Below are positions 25,114 to 33,657 of a stretch of DNA of 56,111 nt, in pieces (the stretch's first letter is position 1; each line of letters opens with the position of its first letter). Source of the DNA: a virus. The DNA lies in IMG/VR virus record IMGVR_UViG_3300045996_001685, positions 1 through 56,111 of that record, one strand, 5' to 3'. The position numbers and the translations under genes were made by a program. The notes beneath the pieces are model-generated. The model searched no databases. It saw nothing but the letters and a program-made list of their open reading frames with translations, and was not told the DNA's origin.

Positions 25114-25520
25114 GCAATGGCCCCGAGAGGCGCTTCGATTGGGTAATGGCCGGCCTCGTGATTGCCGCCATGGGCGCAACCGGGGCCATATCCTCGCTAG
25201 TCAACTCGCGCGAGCTTCAACGAACGCGCATCGAGTTTTTCGACGAGGTGCACGGCGCTCGGGTGGACTCGGACCTTCGGACCTCGACCAACTCCGACAA
25301 AATCTCGGCGCTGCAAGGTGAGGTGCTGGCGCTGGAGGCGGCCATTCAGCGGCTGTCGCTGAGGGTGTCGGATGCGTTCGCAGCACGGGACCTAGCGCTG
25401 CGCGTGGGTTTTCTGGAGGGGTCGCTTGGTGTTCGGGCAACAGGCCCAACACTTCTCCCTCCGCCAGGGACTCCAGCGACCCCGGCACCCCCTAGCGCGC
25501 CGAGCACTCCGGCAGAATGA
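25107..25520 (+). CDS. Membrane-anchored coiled-coil protein, spanin candidate
   Basis: The 137-aa product has one N-terminal membrane segment (about 11-31, DWVMAGLVIAAMGATGAISS) followed by a helical region with heptad spacing (SDKISALQGEVLALEAAIQR) and a proline-rich end. That topology fits an inner-membrane spanin. The gene overlaps the lipoprotein gene by 7 bp, giving an i-spanin/lipoprotein pair, although in the order lipoprotein first. Alternatives are a structural protein or an unrelated membrane protein. Confidence 0.55.
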   Translation: MVSNGPERRFDWVMAGLVIAAMGATGAISSLVNSRELQRTRIEFFDEVHGARVDSDLRTSTNSDKISALQGEVLALEAAIQRLSLRVSDAFAARDLALRVGFLEGSLGVRATGPTLLPPPGTPATPAPPSAPSTPAE

Positions 25521-25765
25521 TGGCGGTAGACCCTGATGCCGACCTCTTGGCAGATGTCGAGGCTGAGCAGCCCGCTTATACGTGGCGGGCGAGGATTGAG
25601 TTGCTAGAGAAACGTGTGGGCGTGCTGTGGGCAAAGCATCGGGACACGGTTCGGTTGGAGGAGTACCAGGAGAAACGAGTCGAGCGCGTCAGAAGGCTGA
25701 TTGCTTTGGTGGCCGCGTGTCTGGGCGTGCTTACGACTTTGTGGACCGTTTGGAACTCGCTTTGA
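25517..25765 (+). CDS. Small tail-anchored membrane protein
   Basis: The 82-aa product has a charged helical body (IELLEKRVGVLWAKHRDTVR) and a single C-terminal membrane segment (LIALVAACLGVLTTLWTVW). It starts at ATG 25517, overlapping the previous stop; ATG 25520 is equally possible. This topology occurs in hemolysin XhlA-like phage lysis proteins, which have an N-terminal amphipathic helix and a C-terminal membrane helix. An XhlA-like role is the best guess. Confidence 0.55.
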   Translation: MMAVDPDADLLADVEAEQPAYTWRARIELLEKRVGVLWAKHRDTVRLEEYQEKRVERVRRLIALVAACLGVLTTLWTVWNSL

Positions 25766-25776
25766 GGTCGGCACAT

Positions 25777-26325
25777 ATGCCCGATATGCGACAGGTTACT
25801 CTGCGCGAGGTGGGCGTGGGGATGGTGATTGCCTCGGCGATATTTGGCGGGTTTGCGCTGACCTGGAATCAGGTTTCGCCATGGCTGGTTAGTCCATTGC
25901 CTCCGGTCGAGGTCACCAGCATGACGCAAAGGCTCGTGTTGATGCCTGACGGTCGTATCGTGGAGCGCCTCGGGTTTCACGTTACCATCCGCGAAGAGTG
26001 CGGCTCTCAGCAATTCGTGCGAGAGTTTTACGATACCATCTCAGACGATCTAGTTGCGCCAGTAGTAATTAGCGGGCCAGGGGGCACAAATCAGTATTTC
26101 AAGAGGTGGCTGCCGCTTGGTAGCTACGGGCCGGTCTACACCGACTATGAAACGCAGCCCGGTCGGTCGGGGACGATTACGCTAACAGGCAAGTTCGACC
26201 AGTGCCGCAGCGGCTTTACGGGCGATTGGCAGGTCTATCAAATCAACGTCCACTGGACGGCCGACGCGCTCGAGGCGTTCGTGCGGCAAGCTACTGCCGG
26301 CGCGCGCCCGGATGCGCTACAATAG
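25777..26325 (+). CDS. Membrane-anchored protein of unknown function
   Basis: The 182-aa product has one N-terminal membrane segment (about 14-31, VGMVIASAIFGGFALTW) and a larger extracytoplasmic part of mixed strands with two cysteines (EECGSQ and DQCRSG) that could pair in the periplasm. The ATG at 25777 has GAGG about 9 bases upstream; the same frame extends upstream to 25627 without a better site. No family recognised. Its location suggests a role in lysis or in changing the infected cell envelope. Confidence 0.6.
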   Translation: MPDMRQVTLREVGVGMVIASAIFGGFALTWNQVSPWLVSPLPPVEVTSMTQRLVLMPDGRIVERLGFHVTIREECGSQQFVREFYDTISDDLVAPVVISGPGGTNQYFKRWLPLGSYGPVYTDYETQPGRSGTITLTGKFDQCRSGFTGDWQVYQINVHWTADALEAFVRQATAGARPDALQ

Positions 26326-26353
26326 CGCCGTGCACAACATGGAGAGCACAAGC

Positions 26354-26545
26354 ATGACGACCGAAAAGACCAACCCAGCACCCGAGCCCGAGACGACGCC
26401 GACCGCTCCGGTGGGTGACGACAACCTGCCTGACACGTCCGGCGAGGAGCTCGACGAGGACGGCGAGCCGCGCGGCAATCGTCCGGCCAATCCCCCCGGC
26501 AAGCCCGAAAAAGTGGACCCCAAGTGGGGCGGGGGCGGCCGTTAA
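26354..26545 (+). CDS. Small disordered acidic protein
   Basis: The 63-aa product is almost entirely Pro, Glu, Asp, Thr and Gly, ending VDPKWGGGGR, with no hydrophobic core. ATG 26354 has GGAGAG 7 bases upstream, which favours it over ATG 26339. It stops 3 bp before a polytopic membrane protein gene. No function can be suggested. Confidence 0.5.
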   Translation: MTTEKTNPAPEPETTPTAPVGDDNLPDTSGEELDEDGEPRGNRPANPPGKPEKVDPKWGGGGR

Positions 26546-26548
26546 AGC

Positions 26549-27085
26549 ATGACCAGGATTTGGGCTGCGTGGGTACTGCTCGTCGCAGCCCAAATCACGC
26601 CCGGTTTGGTGGGGCAGTGGGATGCCCCCAACCCCTACGGCCACGGTGCGCCGTTCTTCGCTGAGCGTATCCCGGCGGTGGCTGTGTTTGGGGTGCTCAT
26701 CCTCTACACGCTGTATGGCTTTCGTCGCGCGTGGGCGCCGTCTATCACGGCCGCGGCTGCAGGCTCGGCGCTGGTCGCCGCGTTGCTGGCCACGCCTGAG
26801 CCATCTCGATTTGCCTACCCCGCGGTTATGGCGTGGGCACAAGTGACCGTGTTTCTGCACCTAGTCGCGTGGGCCGCGAGCTTTGACGTCCGGCGGTATC
26901 AGACGATGGCGGCCACGGTCGCGGGGATGCAGTTGCTCGGCGTGGGTCTGTATGTGTACGCGCAGACGGCTATCGGGGTCGTGCCCGTGCCGAACGCTGC
27001 GCTCTACCATCTCCACGGTCCGTGGGTTGCTTCGTTCCCAACGTTTCTAGGCACAGCGTTGCTGGTATGGGCGTCCCGTGTCTAG
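26549..27085 (+). CDS. Polytopic membrane protein
   Basis: The 178-aa product has about five membrane segments (near residues 3-22, 43-60, 66-83, 94-110 and 119-137) and a C-terminal hydrophobic stretch ending LGTALLVWASRV. It is larger than most holins. It may be a lysis or envelope-modifying protein. No family recognised. Confidence 0.55.
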   Translation: MTRIWAAWVLLVAAQITPGLVGQWDAPNPYGHGAPFFAERIPAVAVFGVLILYTLYGFRRAWAPSITAAAAGSALVAALLATPEPSRFAYPAVMAWAQVTVFLHLVAWAASFDVRRYQTMAATVAGMQLLGVGLYVYAQTAIGVVPVPNAALYHLHGPWVASFPTFLGTALLVWASRV

Positions 27086-27138
27086 CTTGTTCTCCCTCAT
27101 GGCTATAGGCTGGCCGCACAGTCGCTTAGAGGGCGAAC

Positions 27139-27402
27139 ATGGACGCGCTGGCCGCCCTACTCGACACCCTCCGCGTCGGCCTCCGCAAGGAGGTAGGCAT
27201 TGCGCTAGCGTCGTTACTGTTCGCGATTGCGGCCGGTGTAGCTGTCCTCCCGACCGCCCGGTTGCGGCGGCGAGCCCGCCAAACCCGCAAGCGGTTGAGG
27301 CGGGAGCGCGACGAACTGCGGGACCTATTGCGCGAGTTGCAAGGAACGCCTACCGAACGCCTAGACCAGCTAGAGCGCGATCTGCACCGCGACCGGAGGT
27401 AA
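27139..27402 (+). CDS. Small membrane protein with basic coiled-coil tail
   Basis: The 87-aa product has one N-terminal membrane segment (about 20-38, GIALASLLFAIAAGVAVLP) and a very basic helical tail (RRRARQTRKRLRRERDELRD). It resembles short inner-membrane spanins or class III holins and is a second candidate in this region. ATG 27139 follows GAGGG by 6 bases. Confidence 0.55.
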   Translation: MDALAALLDTLRVGLRKEVGIALASLLFAIAAGVAVLPTARLRRRARQTRKRLRRERDELRDLLRELQGTPTERLDQLERDLHRDRR

Positions 27403-27406
27403 GTTT

Positions 27407-27565
27407 ATGAGCGCCACGACCGTAATCCTCGTCGTGTTGATCGTCCTCCTTGTGGCCGCGCTGCCCACGTGGCCGCACTCGGCGTCGTGGGGATACTGGC
27501 CGGGCGGGTTGCTCGGGCTGGTGCTAGTCGTGCTGCTCGTGTTGCTGTTGCTTGGTCGGCTCTAG
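27407..27565 (+). CDS. DUF3309 family small membrane protein
   Basis: The 52-aa product closely follows the DUF3309 pattern: a hydrophobic first half (TVILVVLIVLLVAALPTWPH), a Ser-Trp-Gly-Tyr-like turn (SASWGYWPGG) and a Leu/Val second helix ending LLLLGRL. Such proteins are common in alphaproteobacterial chromosomes and are of unknown function. GGAGG lies 7 bases before the ATG. In a phage lysis region it could serve as a pinholin-like or envelope protein; that is conjecture. Confidence 0.8.
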   Translation: MSATTVILVVLIVLLVAALPTWPHSASWGYWPGGLLGLVLVVLLVLLLLGRL

Positions 27566-27581
27566 AAGCGGCCGCACTGCA

Positions 27582-27857
27582 GTGTTTGAAGCAATCGCCC
27601 AATGGTGCGCCACGGTCACGGGCAGCGCATGGTATTTTGCGCTGTTTGTGGTGGGGACGGTCGCGTGTCTGTGCGTGGGATGGTGGCGCAAGCAACTGAG
27701 TTTCTGGATGCTGGTTTGGACCACCGCCTTAACGGTGACGACTCAGCTGCAGACCGTGCTTATCCAGAATACGCAAAATCGCGACACCGAAGAAATGAAG
27801 TCTCAGCTTGAAGAGCTGGGGCGGGCGACGCCCGGGGCCAAGGACGTGATACGATGA
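27582..27857 (+). CDS. Low-affinity iron permease-like (PF04120-type) membrane protein
   Basis: The 91-aa product matches the core of the low-affinity iron permease family: VFEAIAQW at the start, GSAWYFALFVVGTVACLCVG as helix one, WMLVWTTALTVTTQLQTVLIQNTQNRD as helix two with the family hallmark LIQNTQNRD, and a charged helix at the end. It is shorter than bacterial members. The start is GTG 27582. Family membership is fairly clear; true iron transport is unlikely to be shown by sequence alone. ATGA overlap links it to the next structural gene. Confidence 0.75.
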   Translation: MFEAIAQWCATVTGSAWYFALFVVGTVACLCVGWWRKQLSFWMLVWTTALTVTTQLQTVLIQNTQNRDTEEMKSQLEELGRATPGAKDVIR

Positions 27858-29053
27858 CACTCTCGCAACTGGTCTACGACCTGGACGCGTCCAAGGGGCC
27901 GCAGTACCTCCCGAACGGGATGCGTACGACTCGCACCACGCCCGCGATGATGGACAAGGGCGGCAGGTGGGTCGAGGTGGCCGCACAGGTCCCTCGGCTC
28001 GAGGCGTGGGGGCTGAGGGCGGAGGGTGCTCGTGTCAACGCGTTGCCCTACTCCACGCAGGATGCGTTCTCCGATTGGTCGGGCGCGGACAGGTGGTCTT
28101 TCTTGGGCCGTCAAGGGGTCGTGGAGAACGGGCTGTCCGGGTGGGAGCACCGGAGCTTGATGCTCGAGCTTGCCCCTGTGCGCCGGCTGGCGGCTCCGGG
28201 CGAGGGTGTGTCGGAGTATGCGCTGTCTGCCATCGTCGAGCGGCTCGACGCTGAGGCTGCGGAGCTCGCGGTGCTCACCGGCTCGACCGTGCGCCGTCGG
28301 GTCAGTACGGCCGGGACGGGCGAGAGCGGCAGCGGGTGGGCTCGGCGACAGGGACGCGGCACGGGACCCAATGGCGGGGCGCTAATGGAGCTCGGCCTAG
28401 TGGTGCCGCGGGCGTCCACTGACACGCTAGCGCTCTATCCTACCGGCCGGTATCCCAACACCCACGGGACGGTCGTGCATCACCTGCAATATGAGCGCGG
28501 CGCGTTCTCGAGCTCGCCTATCGTCACCAATGGTGAGGAGTGGGCGAGGACCGAAGAGCAGCACTATGCCGTTCTGGAGTCGTCGTCCGGGCATGCCGCT
28601 ACCGTGCAGGTCCTCGTGCGGGCCGCTCCGGGCGTCGAGAACGATCAGGTGGCCTGGCAGCTCGACAACGGCACCGAGTCGGAGCGCATCTCGGTTATAA
28701 GGTTCGCGGACGGGACGTGGCGCGTGGAGCTGGTTCGGGCTGGCACACCCGCGGCGTTGGTCGAGCTCGGGACGCTGAATGATGGTGCGACGGCGGGATT
28801 GGGCATTAGGGTGACGAGTTCAGAGCTTGCCGTGTCATTGGACGGGGGCGAGGTCGAGACGGCCGCTCACTCTGGCGCCCCCGTGTGCAACCGCGAGAGG
28901 TGGGGCGGCAGCGCTCTAATCGGCAGCGCGTGGTTCGGGTGGCTCTGTCGGGTCCGGCGCTGGTATGCGGCTGGCACTGACGAGGACCTTGTCGCGTTGT
29001 CCTCTTGGCAATCTACCCTCCCTGAGGCGGCAGGCACCGCCCCGGCCGTCTAG
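27854..29053 (+). CDS. Virion surface/tail fibre protein, beta-rich
   Basis: The 399-aa product is beta-rich with two likely jelly-roll-type halves. The second half includes VQVLVRAAPGVENDQVAWQL and WFGWLCRVRRWYAAGTDEDL, as in phage proteins with concanavalin-like folds that bind surface glycans. Its position at the head of a run of fibre genes supports a structural role. No membrane segment or signal peptide is visible. Confidence 0.6.
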   Translation: MTLSQLVYDLDASKGPQYLPNGMRTTRTTPAMMDKGGRWVEVAAQVPRLEAWGLRAEGARVNALPYSTQDAFSDWSGADRWSFLGRQGVVENGLSGWEHRSLMLELAPVRRLAAPGEGVSEYALSAIVERLDAEAAELAVLTGSTVRRRVSTAGTGESGSGWARRQGRGTGPNGGALMELGLVVPRASTDTLALYPTGRYPNTHGTVVHHLQYERGAFSSSPIVTNGEEWARTEEQHYAVLESSSGHAATVQVLVRAAPGVENDQVAWQLDNGTESERISVIRFADGTWRVELVRAGTPAALVELGTLNDGATAGLGIRVTSSELAVSLDGGEVETAAHSGAPVCNRERWGGSALIGSAWFGWLCRVRRWYAAGTDEDLVALSSWQSTLPEAAGTAPAV

Positions 29054-29066
29054 GAGCACCTGACAC

Positions 29067-31556
29067 ATGTCCCTGCACAACCTCCCCCTCCCGCCCGCCT
29101 CTCGCATCCACGTCGACAGCCGGGCAGGCACCTCGGCCGACCAAGCGTTTATCGACGACGCGAGGCGGATGGCGGAACTGACCGACGAAATCGAGGTGGT
29201 GCGCGCGGTCAGCGAGCAAGCCGATGCCAACTCTAAGGGGGCGGTTGCGGTTGCTGCTGGCGTTAACCAAGCGGTCGCCACTGCCAACCTTGCGCTTGCT
29301 CTCACGCAGGCAATCATTCGGCCCGCGTATGACGCGGTCGAGGATGCCATTGCGGACGGCGACCTTGCCACCGGCGAGTATTTCGTTGTAAGCGACGTCG
29401 AGCTGGGCACGTTTCTTTTCTACAAGAAGACCTCTGTCAGCGCGGCGGTGCTTCAGTTCCCGTTTCCGTCGTTCGCGACTATTCTCGCTATCAAGTCGAC
29501 CGTGGACGCTATTAACGAGGTCCAAACCAGCACGGCTTTCGCGGTCACGCCGCCCGCGCCGAGTGACGACTACGACGAGGTGTGGACAGACATAACCTCG
29601 CCGGGGACGCGGTGGACGACGGCGATTGTTTCCGGTCAGCTCCAAATCACGCAAAACCACGGGTCCCTTCTAAGCCGAGGTATTCGCAAGCGCGCCGTCC
29701 CGCTGGCCGCCAATCTTGTGGTTTACGGTGAGGCGGTCTTTGACAACGTGTATGCGGGCGCCGCAATTCAGATACTCATCTCCCCGAACGCTGGTCCCTT
29801 CAACAACACAACCGGCCTTACGCTGAATTGGCGCCAAGACAAGTCGGTGGTGGCTTACCGCTCCGACGGTAACACCAGCGTAGCAGGCGTTATTCCTGCG
29901 GGCGTCTCGACGATTGGCTACAGCGCCGGAGACGTCGTGGGGCTGATGCTGATTACTGGCCTCGACGCCACGACCGGCACGCTGGTTCAGATACTCAACG
30001 GCGAGCCCGTCCAAGCCATGACGGTGACTAACCTCGTGGCTGGCAACGTCGGTATAATGCTGCGTAACTTGGGTCCGGCCGCGGTCGGTCGCATCCGCAG
30101 CTTTGTCACCAACCCCTACACCCGCAAGACCCGTGTCGTGCACCTAGACGCAGGGGCGTCTAGCGACGGAGACGGCTCGCGCGAGTTTCCTATCAAACTC
30201 AGCCCGACGCTTGCGAGGTTTCTCTACTCCAAGCCTTCCGACGAGCTCACCGTGGTGCTGCGGCCGGGCGACTATCGCGGTGGTCTTGGTATCCCGCTTG
30301 TGTCGGGCGTGCGGCACTTGCGCATCACGTCGGAGGGTGCGAGGTTCCCGCGGTTGATGGGCTCGACCCTGCTAACCGGAGGGTGGACTAAGACATCGGG
30401 CTATACAAACATCTACCAGCGGGCGCATTACTACAACGGCGTGACCAACTCGGTATCGACTGAGGGCGGTTTCATTCAGCCCGGACGGTCGTTTACCTTG
30501 TCCGACATTGACGCAAACCCACTCCCGCGCGCTGGCATCGAAGCGCCGCTAACCATCCTGACACGGATGTCTCCGGCCGGCACCAACCCGACCGGCGACC
30601 ATATCATCACTCTCGAGGAGCAGCTCGCCACGCTGGACGACAACCCCGGCGGGTCCGTGGTCGACGTGAATACCGGCATCGTCTATATTCACACGCCCGA
30701 TGGCGTTGACCCGAACACAATCGAGCTAGAACGCCTCGACCGCGCGAGCGTGCTCAAGATACAGTGGCGCTCGGCCGCTGAAATGAACGCCCTTCGCGTC
30801 AGCGTCGAAGGTGTCGAGATGGCCTACAGCTACACCCATGTATTTTGGGCTCAGCGCTGCGCCGTCGAGTTGTATGATTGTCTTGCGTATGGCTCGCTTG
30901 TCGGCAATGCCTACAATTTCGACGAGTGCATGGGGCTGCTCAAATCGTGCACCGGCCAGGACACCTTTAACGACGTCTACCATATGGACCCGGTCGACAA
31001 CCTCGCGACCAACCGGCACCGTCCGACCATGACGCTGGTTGGGTGCACGGCTCAGCGTGCCAAACTCGGCGACGGCATTTCGAACCATGCAGGGACCAAG
31101 TGTGACGTCGACGGCTACCGAGGGCTTTACAATGGCAAGTCGGGCTTGTCGCAAATCGACACCACGACGCTACGTAACTCTGAGCTAATCGGCAATGCTC
31201 AGTTTGGCTATAACTCTGGCGTAAGCTATGCCGGCCAGAATATCGAGCACGTTCTCGACAACGTGACCATTCACAACTCGCCGGGCGGCGTCGACATCGG
31301 CAACGGCGCGACCGGGGTCGCGGCGGGGACGATCGTGCGCGGCGTGATGCGAGGTGGACGAATCAGCAACACGTCCGGGCACGTGCAGGTCAACCGGGCG
31401 CTGGGTATTTCGCGGCTGTCTAATGCCCAGATCGGGGATACCTCGCTCGAGGTCTACAACGTCCGCGACGGCGGGAGCAATGGCGCCATTGCGGGCAGCC
31501 CGTTGCCGGTGATTTACAACGACGGAGACCTCGCTGGCTTCTTCCCGGCGAGCTGA
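29067..31556 (+). CDS. Large tail fibre/tailspike with beta-helix domain
   Basis: The 829-aa product begins with a helical part (about 1-120; ANSKGAVAVAAGVNQAVATA suggests a trimeric coiled coil), then a fibre-like beta sandwich (about 150-350), and a long right-handed beta-helix from about 360 on (VVLRPGDYRGG, HVLDNVTIHNSPGGVDIGN, VRGVMRGGRISN). This layout (trimerising stalk then beta-helix) fits a glycan-degrading tailspike. AGGAG precedes the ATG at 29067. Catalytic residues cannot be assigned. Confidence 0.75.
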   Translation: MSLHNLPLPPASRIHVDSRAGTSADQAFIDDARRMAELTDEIEVVRAVSEQADANSKGAVAVAAGVNQAVATANLALALTQAIIRPAYDAVEDAIADGDLATGEYFVVSDVELGTFLFYKKTSVSAAVLQFPFPSFATILAIKSTVDAINEVQTSTAFAVTPPAPSDDYDEVWTDITSPGTRWTTAIVSGQLQITQNHGSLLSRGIRKRAVPLAANLVVYGEAVFDNVYAGAAIQILISPNAGPFNNTTGLTLNWRQDKSVVAYRSDGNTSVAGVIPAGVSTIGYSAGDVVGLMLITGLDATTGTLVQILNGEPVQAMTVTNLVAGNVGIMLRNLGPAAVGRIRSFVTNPYTRKTRVVHLDAGASSDGDGSREFPIKLSPTLARFLYSKPSDELTVVLRPGDYRGGLGIPLVSGVRHLRITSEGARFPRLMGSTLLTGGWTKTSGYTNIYQRAHYYNGVTNSVSTEGGFIQPGRSFTLSDIDANPLPRAGIEAPLTILTRMSPAGTNPTGDHIITLEEQLATLDDNPGGSVVDVNTGIVYIHTPDGVDPNTIELERLDRASVLKIQWRSAAEMNALRVSVEGVEMAYSYTHVFWAQRCAVELYDCLAYGSLVGNAYNFDECMGLLKSCTGQDTFNDVYHMDPVDNLATNRHRPTMTLVGCTAQRAKLGDGISNHAGTKCDVDGYRGLYNGKSGLSQIDTTTLRNSELIGNAQFGYNSGVSYAGQNIEHVLDNVTIHNSPGGVDIGNGATGVAAGTIVRGVMRGGRISNTSGHVQVNRALGISRLSNAQIGDTSLEVYNVRDGGSNGAIAGSPLPVIYNDGDLAGFFPAS

Positions 31557-31558
31557 CG

Positions 31559-32731
31559 ATGGACCGTCTCACGCCGCGGATGTTTGGCGCCAAGGGCGAC
31601 GGGATATCCGACGACACAGTGCCGCTGGCGCAATGGTGGCGTCGAGCGTTTGACCTAGACGTGGCCCCGGTCCTCGAGCGGGGCCGCTACGTTATTCAGC
31701 CCGGTCGGGTTGTGTACGAGGCTCCGACCGGCAGTAGGGTCCATTTTCACGGGCCGGACCTGCATGTCGAGCCGGGGGCGGTGCTGGTCGTCGACCGGAG
31801 GCTGCCGGACATCCCCGCGCACAATGCGCCGCTGCTGACGCTCCACGGACCGCCGGAGGGAGGTCGGATCATCAAGGACGGGACGCTCAACCGCCTTACC
31901 TTCGAAGACCAAACAACCCACGTTGCGGCCGAGCGGCACGGGTTGAGCCTGCGGGGTATCCAGGAGTGGCAGTTTGGTGCCATCCGCGGCGAGGGGTTGC
32001 GCGGCAGCCTCGTCCATATCCCACGTGCGGTGCACGATGGGTTCAACCCGGACCCGTTTCACGTGGGTTTGTGTCACTTTCGAACCCTCGAGCACAATCG
32101 CGGGAGCGGCCCGGCGATAGGCAACGACAACAATGTCGGCCTAAACGGTTGTGGGTTCGGTAGCGTTCGCTCGGGCGGCGGACGGCTGGCCGGCGGGATA
32201 CTCCGCACGGCGGGCGCGGGAAACAATTACGGCATTGTGACCACCTCGACGACCAGGGGGTGGGCGGCCGACTTCTACAACTCGGGCGGCTCGGTTTCGC
32301 GGGATACTTGGCTAGGGGCGGAGCTAGACAACCCTGAATACGGCATTCGGATTCAGGCGCAGCTCGACATGAAGCTCGAGAACGCCCGCATTGTCTGTGG
32401 CTATCAAGACGGAATCGGTTACTGGCCACGCATCCCACTGCAGATTGGAGGCGGTCGCCTCATCCGAAACGTGCTTGTCCGGCTCCGCATTCGCATCGAC
32501 CCGCCCAAACCCGGGGTTAAGGGGCCCACCGGCGAGCCGCCGAGCGCCGCAGACTTCGCGCCGGCATTGGTCGACCTGTGCGGCGATCCTAATCTAGTGG
32601 ACGTGCACGTTGACCTGCAGGTCACGGACAACTCCGGCCTCGGCATCGGCACGACCGTCTCCAACTATGTCCGAAACGCCAAGAACGCCCGTGTCACCAT
32701 TGACCGGGATGGCAAGCGGGTGCTCGGCTAA
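31559..32731 (+). CDS. Beta-helix protein, pectate-lyase-3-like
   Basis: The 390-aa product opens with the pectate-lyase-3 start motif (MFGAKGDGISDDTVPLAQWW, residues 8-27), like the protein at 6995, and continues with beta-helix coils (AIGNDNNVGLNGCGF, GIVTTSTTRGWAADFYNSGG). It starts 2 bp after the tailspike gene and 21 bp before the next WIGG fibre gene. It may be a second, separate depolymerase or adhesin. Enzymatic function is not certain. Confidence 0.72.
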   Translation: MDRLTPRMFGAKGDGISDDTVPLAQWWRRAFDLDVAPVLERGRYVIQPGRVVYEAPTGSRVHFHGPDLHVEPGAVLVVDRRLPDIPAHNAPLLTLHGPPEGGRIIKDGTLNRLTFEDQTTHVAAERHGLSLRGIQEWQFGAIRGEGLRGSLVHIPRAVHDGFNPDPFHVGLCHFRTLEHNRGSGPAIGNDNNVGLNGCGFGSVRSGGGRLAGGILRTAGAGNNYGIVTTSTTRGWAADFYNSGGSVSRDTWLGAELDNPEYGIRIQAQLDMKLENARIVCGYQDGIGYWPRIPLQIGGGRLIRNVLVRLRIRIDPPKPGVKGPTGEPPSAADFAPALVDLCGDPNLVDVHVDLQVTDNSGLGIGTTVSNYVRNAKNARVTIDRDGKRVLG

Positions 32732-32752
32732 CCCAAGAGGCTGTGATCAGTC

Positions 32753-33607
32753 ATGACAACGCGCCTTGACCAGCTTCCCCCCGGCCGCCGGTGGATTGGT
32801 GGCGACCCGGGCAGCACCGGCAATGAGGTGCTCTACCGGCAGACGATTAAGACTAAGATACCGTCGGGCACACAGCGTAGGGACTACGTCGAGTGTGTGT
32901 TTAACTGGGAGGGCAATCAAGATTTTGTGATGCTTGGCGGTGGCTACAAAAATCTGCGCTTCTTGGGGTGCAAGCTTGTAGGGTGCCGTCCGATCCCGGC
33001 GCAGAACAACGCACCCAAGTTCTTCTACATTCATGTCCCGGACGAGGACGAGGACGTTGGCAGTAACCTTGTGTGGGATGGCACAGAAGTCGTCAACAGC
33101 CGCTCAGAAGGTTTCGCCGAGTTCAAGTGTGCTGGCTGGACAGTCGCCAACACCAAATACACAAACACCAACGTAACCCGACAAGACATCTGGTGTAGGT
33201 GGGGCAAGGGTGGACTGGTCTACAACAATCCCGACTTTGACCACGCCACCGTCCGCGGGCACGGACACGCCTTCGTCGACTGCCCGAAAATGAAGGTGAC
33301 GCTGTATGCGGGTAACCTCCCGGCCGTCAAACGCGAGTGGCAGCCGCTTGCCGTGCCGGGCGGCATGAATAATCAGCACTCGAGCGCTGAGTGTTACGTC
33401 AGGGGCTGCCGAAGTGTCACGGTCGGGACCCTGAACAAGCTCCCCCTGATGTCTCCCGACGGCAAAACCCGCGGGCAGGTCTATCCAAGCCGGGATCATG
33501 CAATCGAGGACGGTATCCCCGTCGAGTTTGAACGCGACGCCTATACCAACATCCGCAGGTTCCCCGGGCCGCCGGAGGTAATGCAGCGACTGCCCGGCGT
33601 GGTCTAG
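32753..33607 (+). CDS. WIGG-type beta-helix fibre protein B
   Basis: The 284-aa product begins RRWIGGDPGSTG and contains RRDYVECVF, LRFLGCKL and LYAGNLPAVKREWQPLAVPG (Y185 onward), then CYVRGCRSVTVG. Each of these aligns with the tip protein C-terminus (WIGGNPGTGG, RNVDYYQCTF, IRFLDCTF, LYAGSLPA...WKPLHVPG, CYVEACGSVDVG), so the two are clear paralogs. Unlike protein A at 19976 it has no linker or N-terminal docking domain. It may be a free or chaperone-attached adhesin. Confidence 0.78.
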   Translation: MTTRLDQLPPGRRWIGGDPGSTGNEVLYRQTIKTKIPSGTQRRDYVECVFNWEGNQDFVMLGGGYKNLRFLGCKLVGCRPIPAQNNAPKFFYIHVPDEDEDVGSNLVWDGTEVVNSRSEGFAEFKCAGWTVANTKYTNTNVTRQDIWCRWGKGGLVYNNPDFDHATVRGHGHAFVDCPKMKVTLYAGNLPAVKREWQPLAVPGGMNNQHSSAECYVRGCRSVTVGTLNKLPLMSPDGKTRGQVYPSRDHAIEDGIPVEFERDAYTNIRRFPGPPEVMQRLPGVV

Positions 33608-33657
33608 GCGTGCTATCGCTCTAGCGCGGCACTCCCGCCGCGTCAGGAGTTATCAGA

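Noticed and set aside
19140-33607. Diversity-generating retroelement considered because of the three similar adhesin domains
   Set aside because: No reverse transcriptase gene and no adenine-biased template/variable repeat pair are visible; the copies have diverged as ordinary paralogs.
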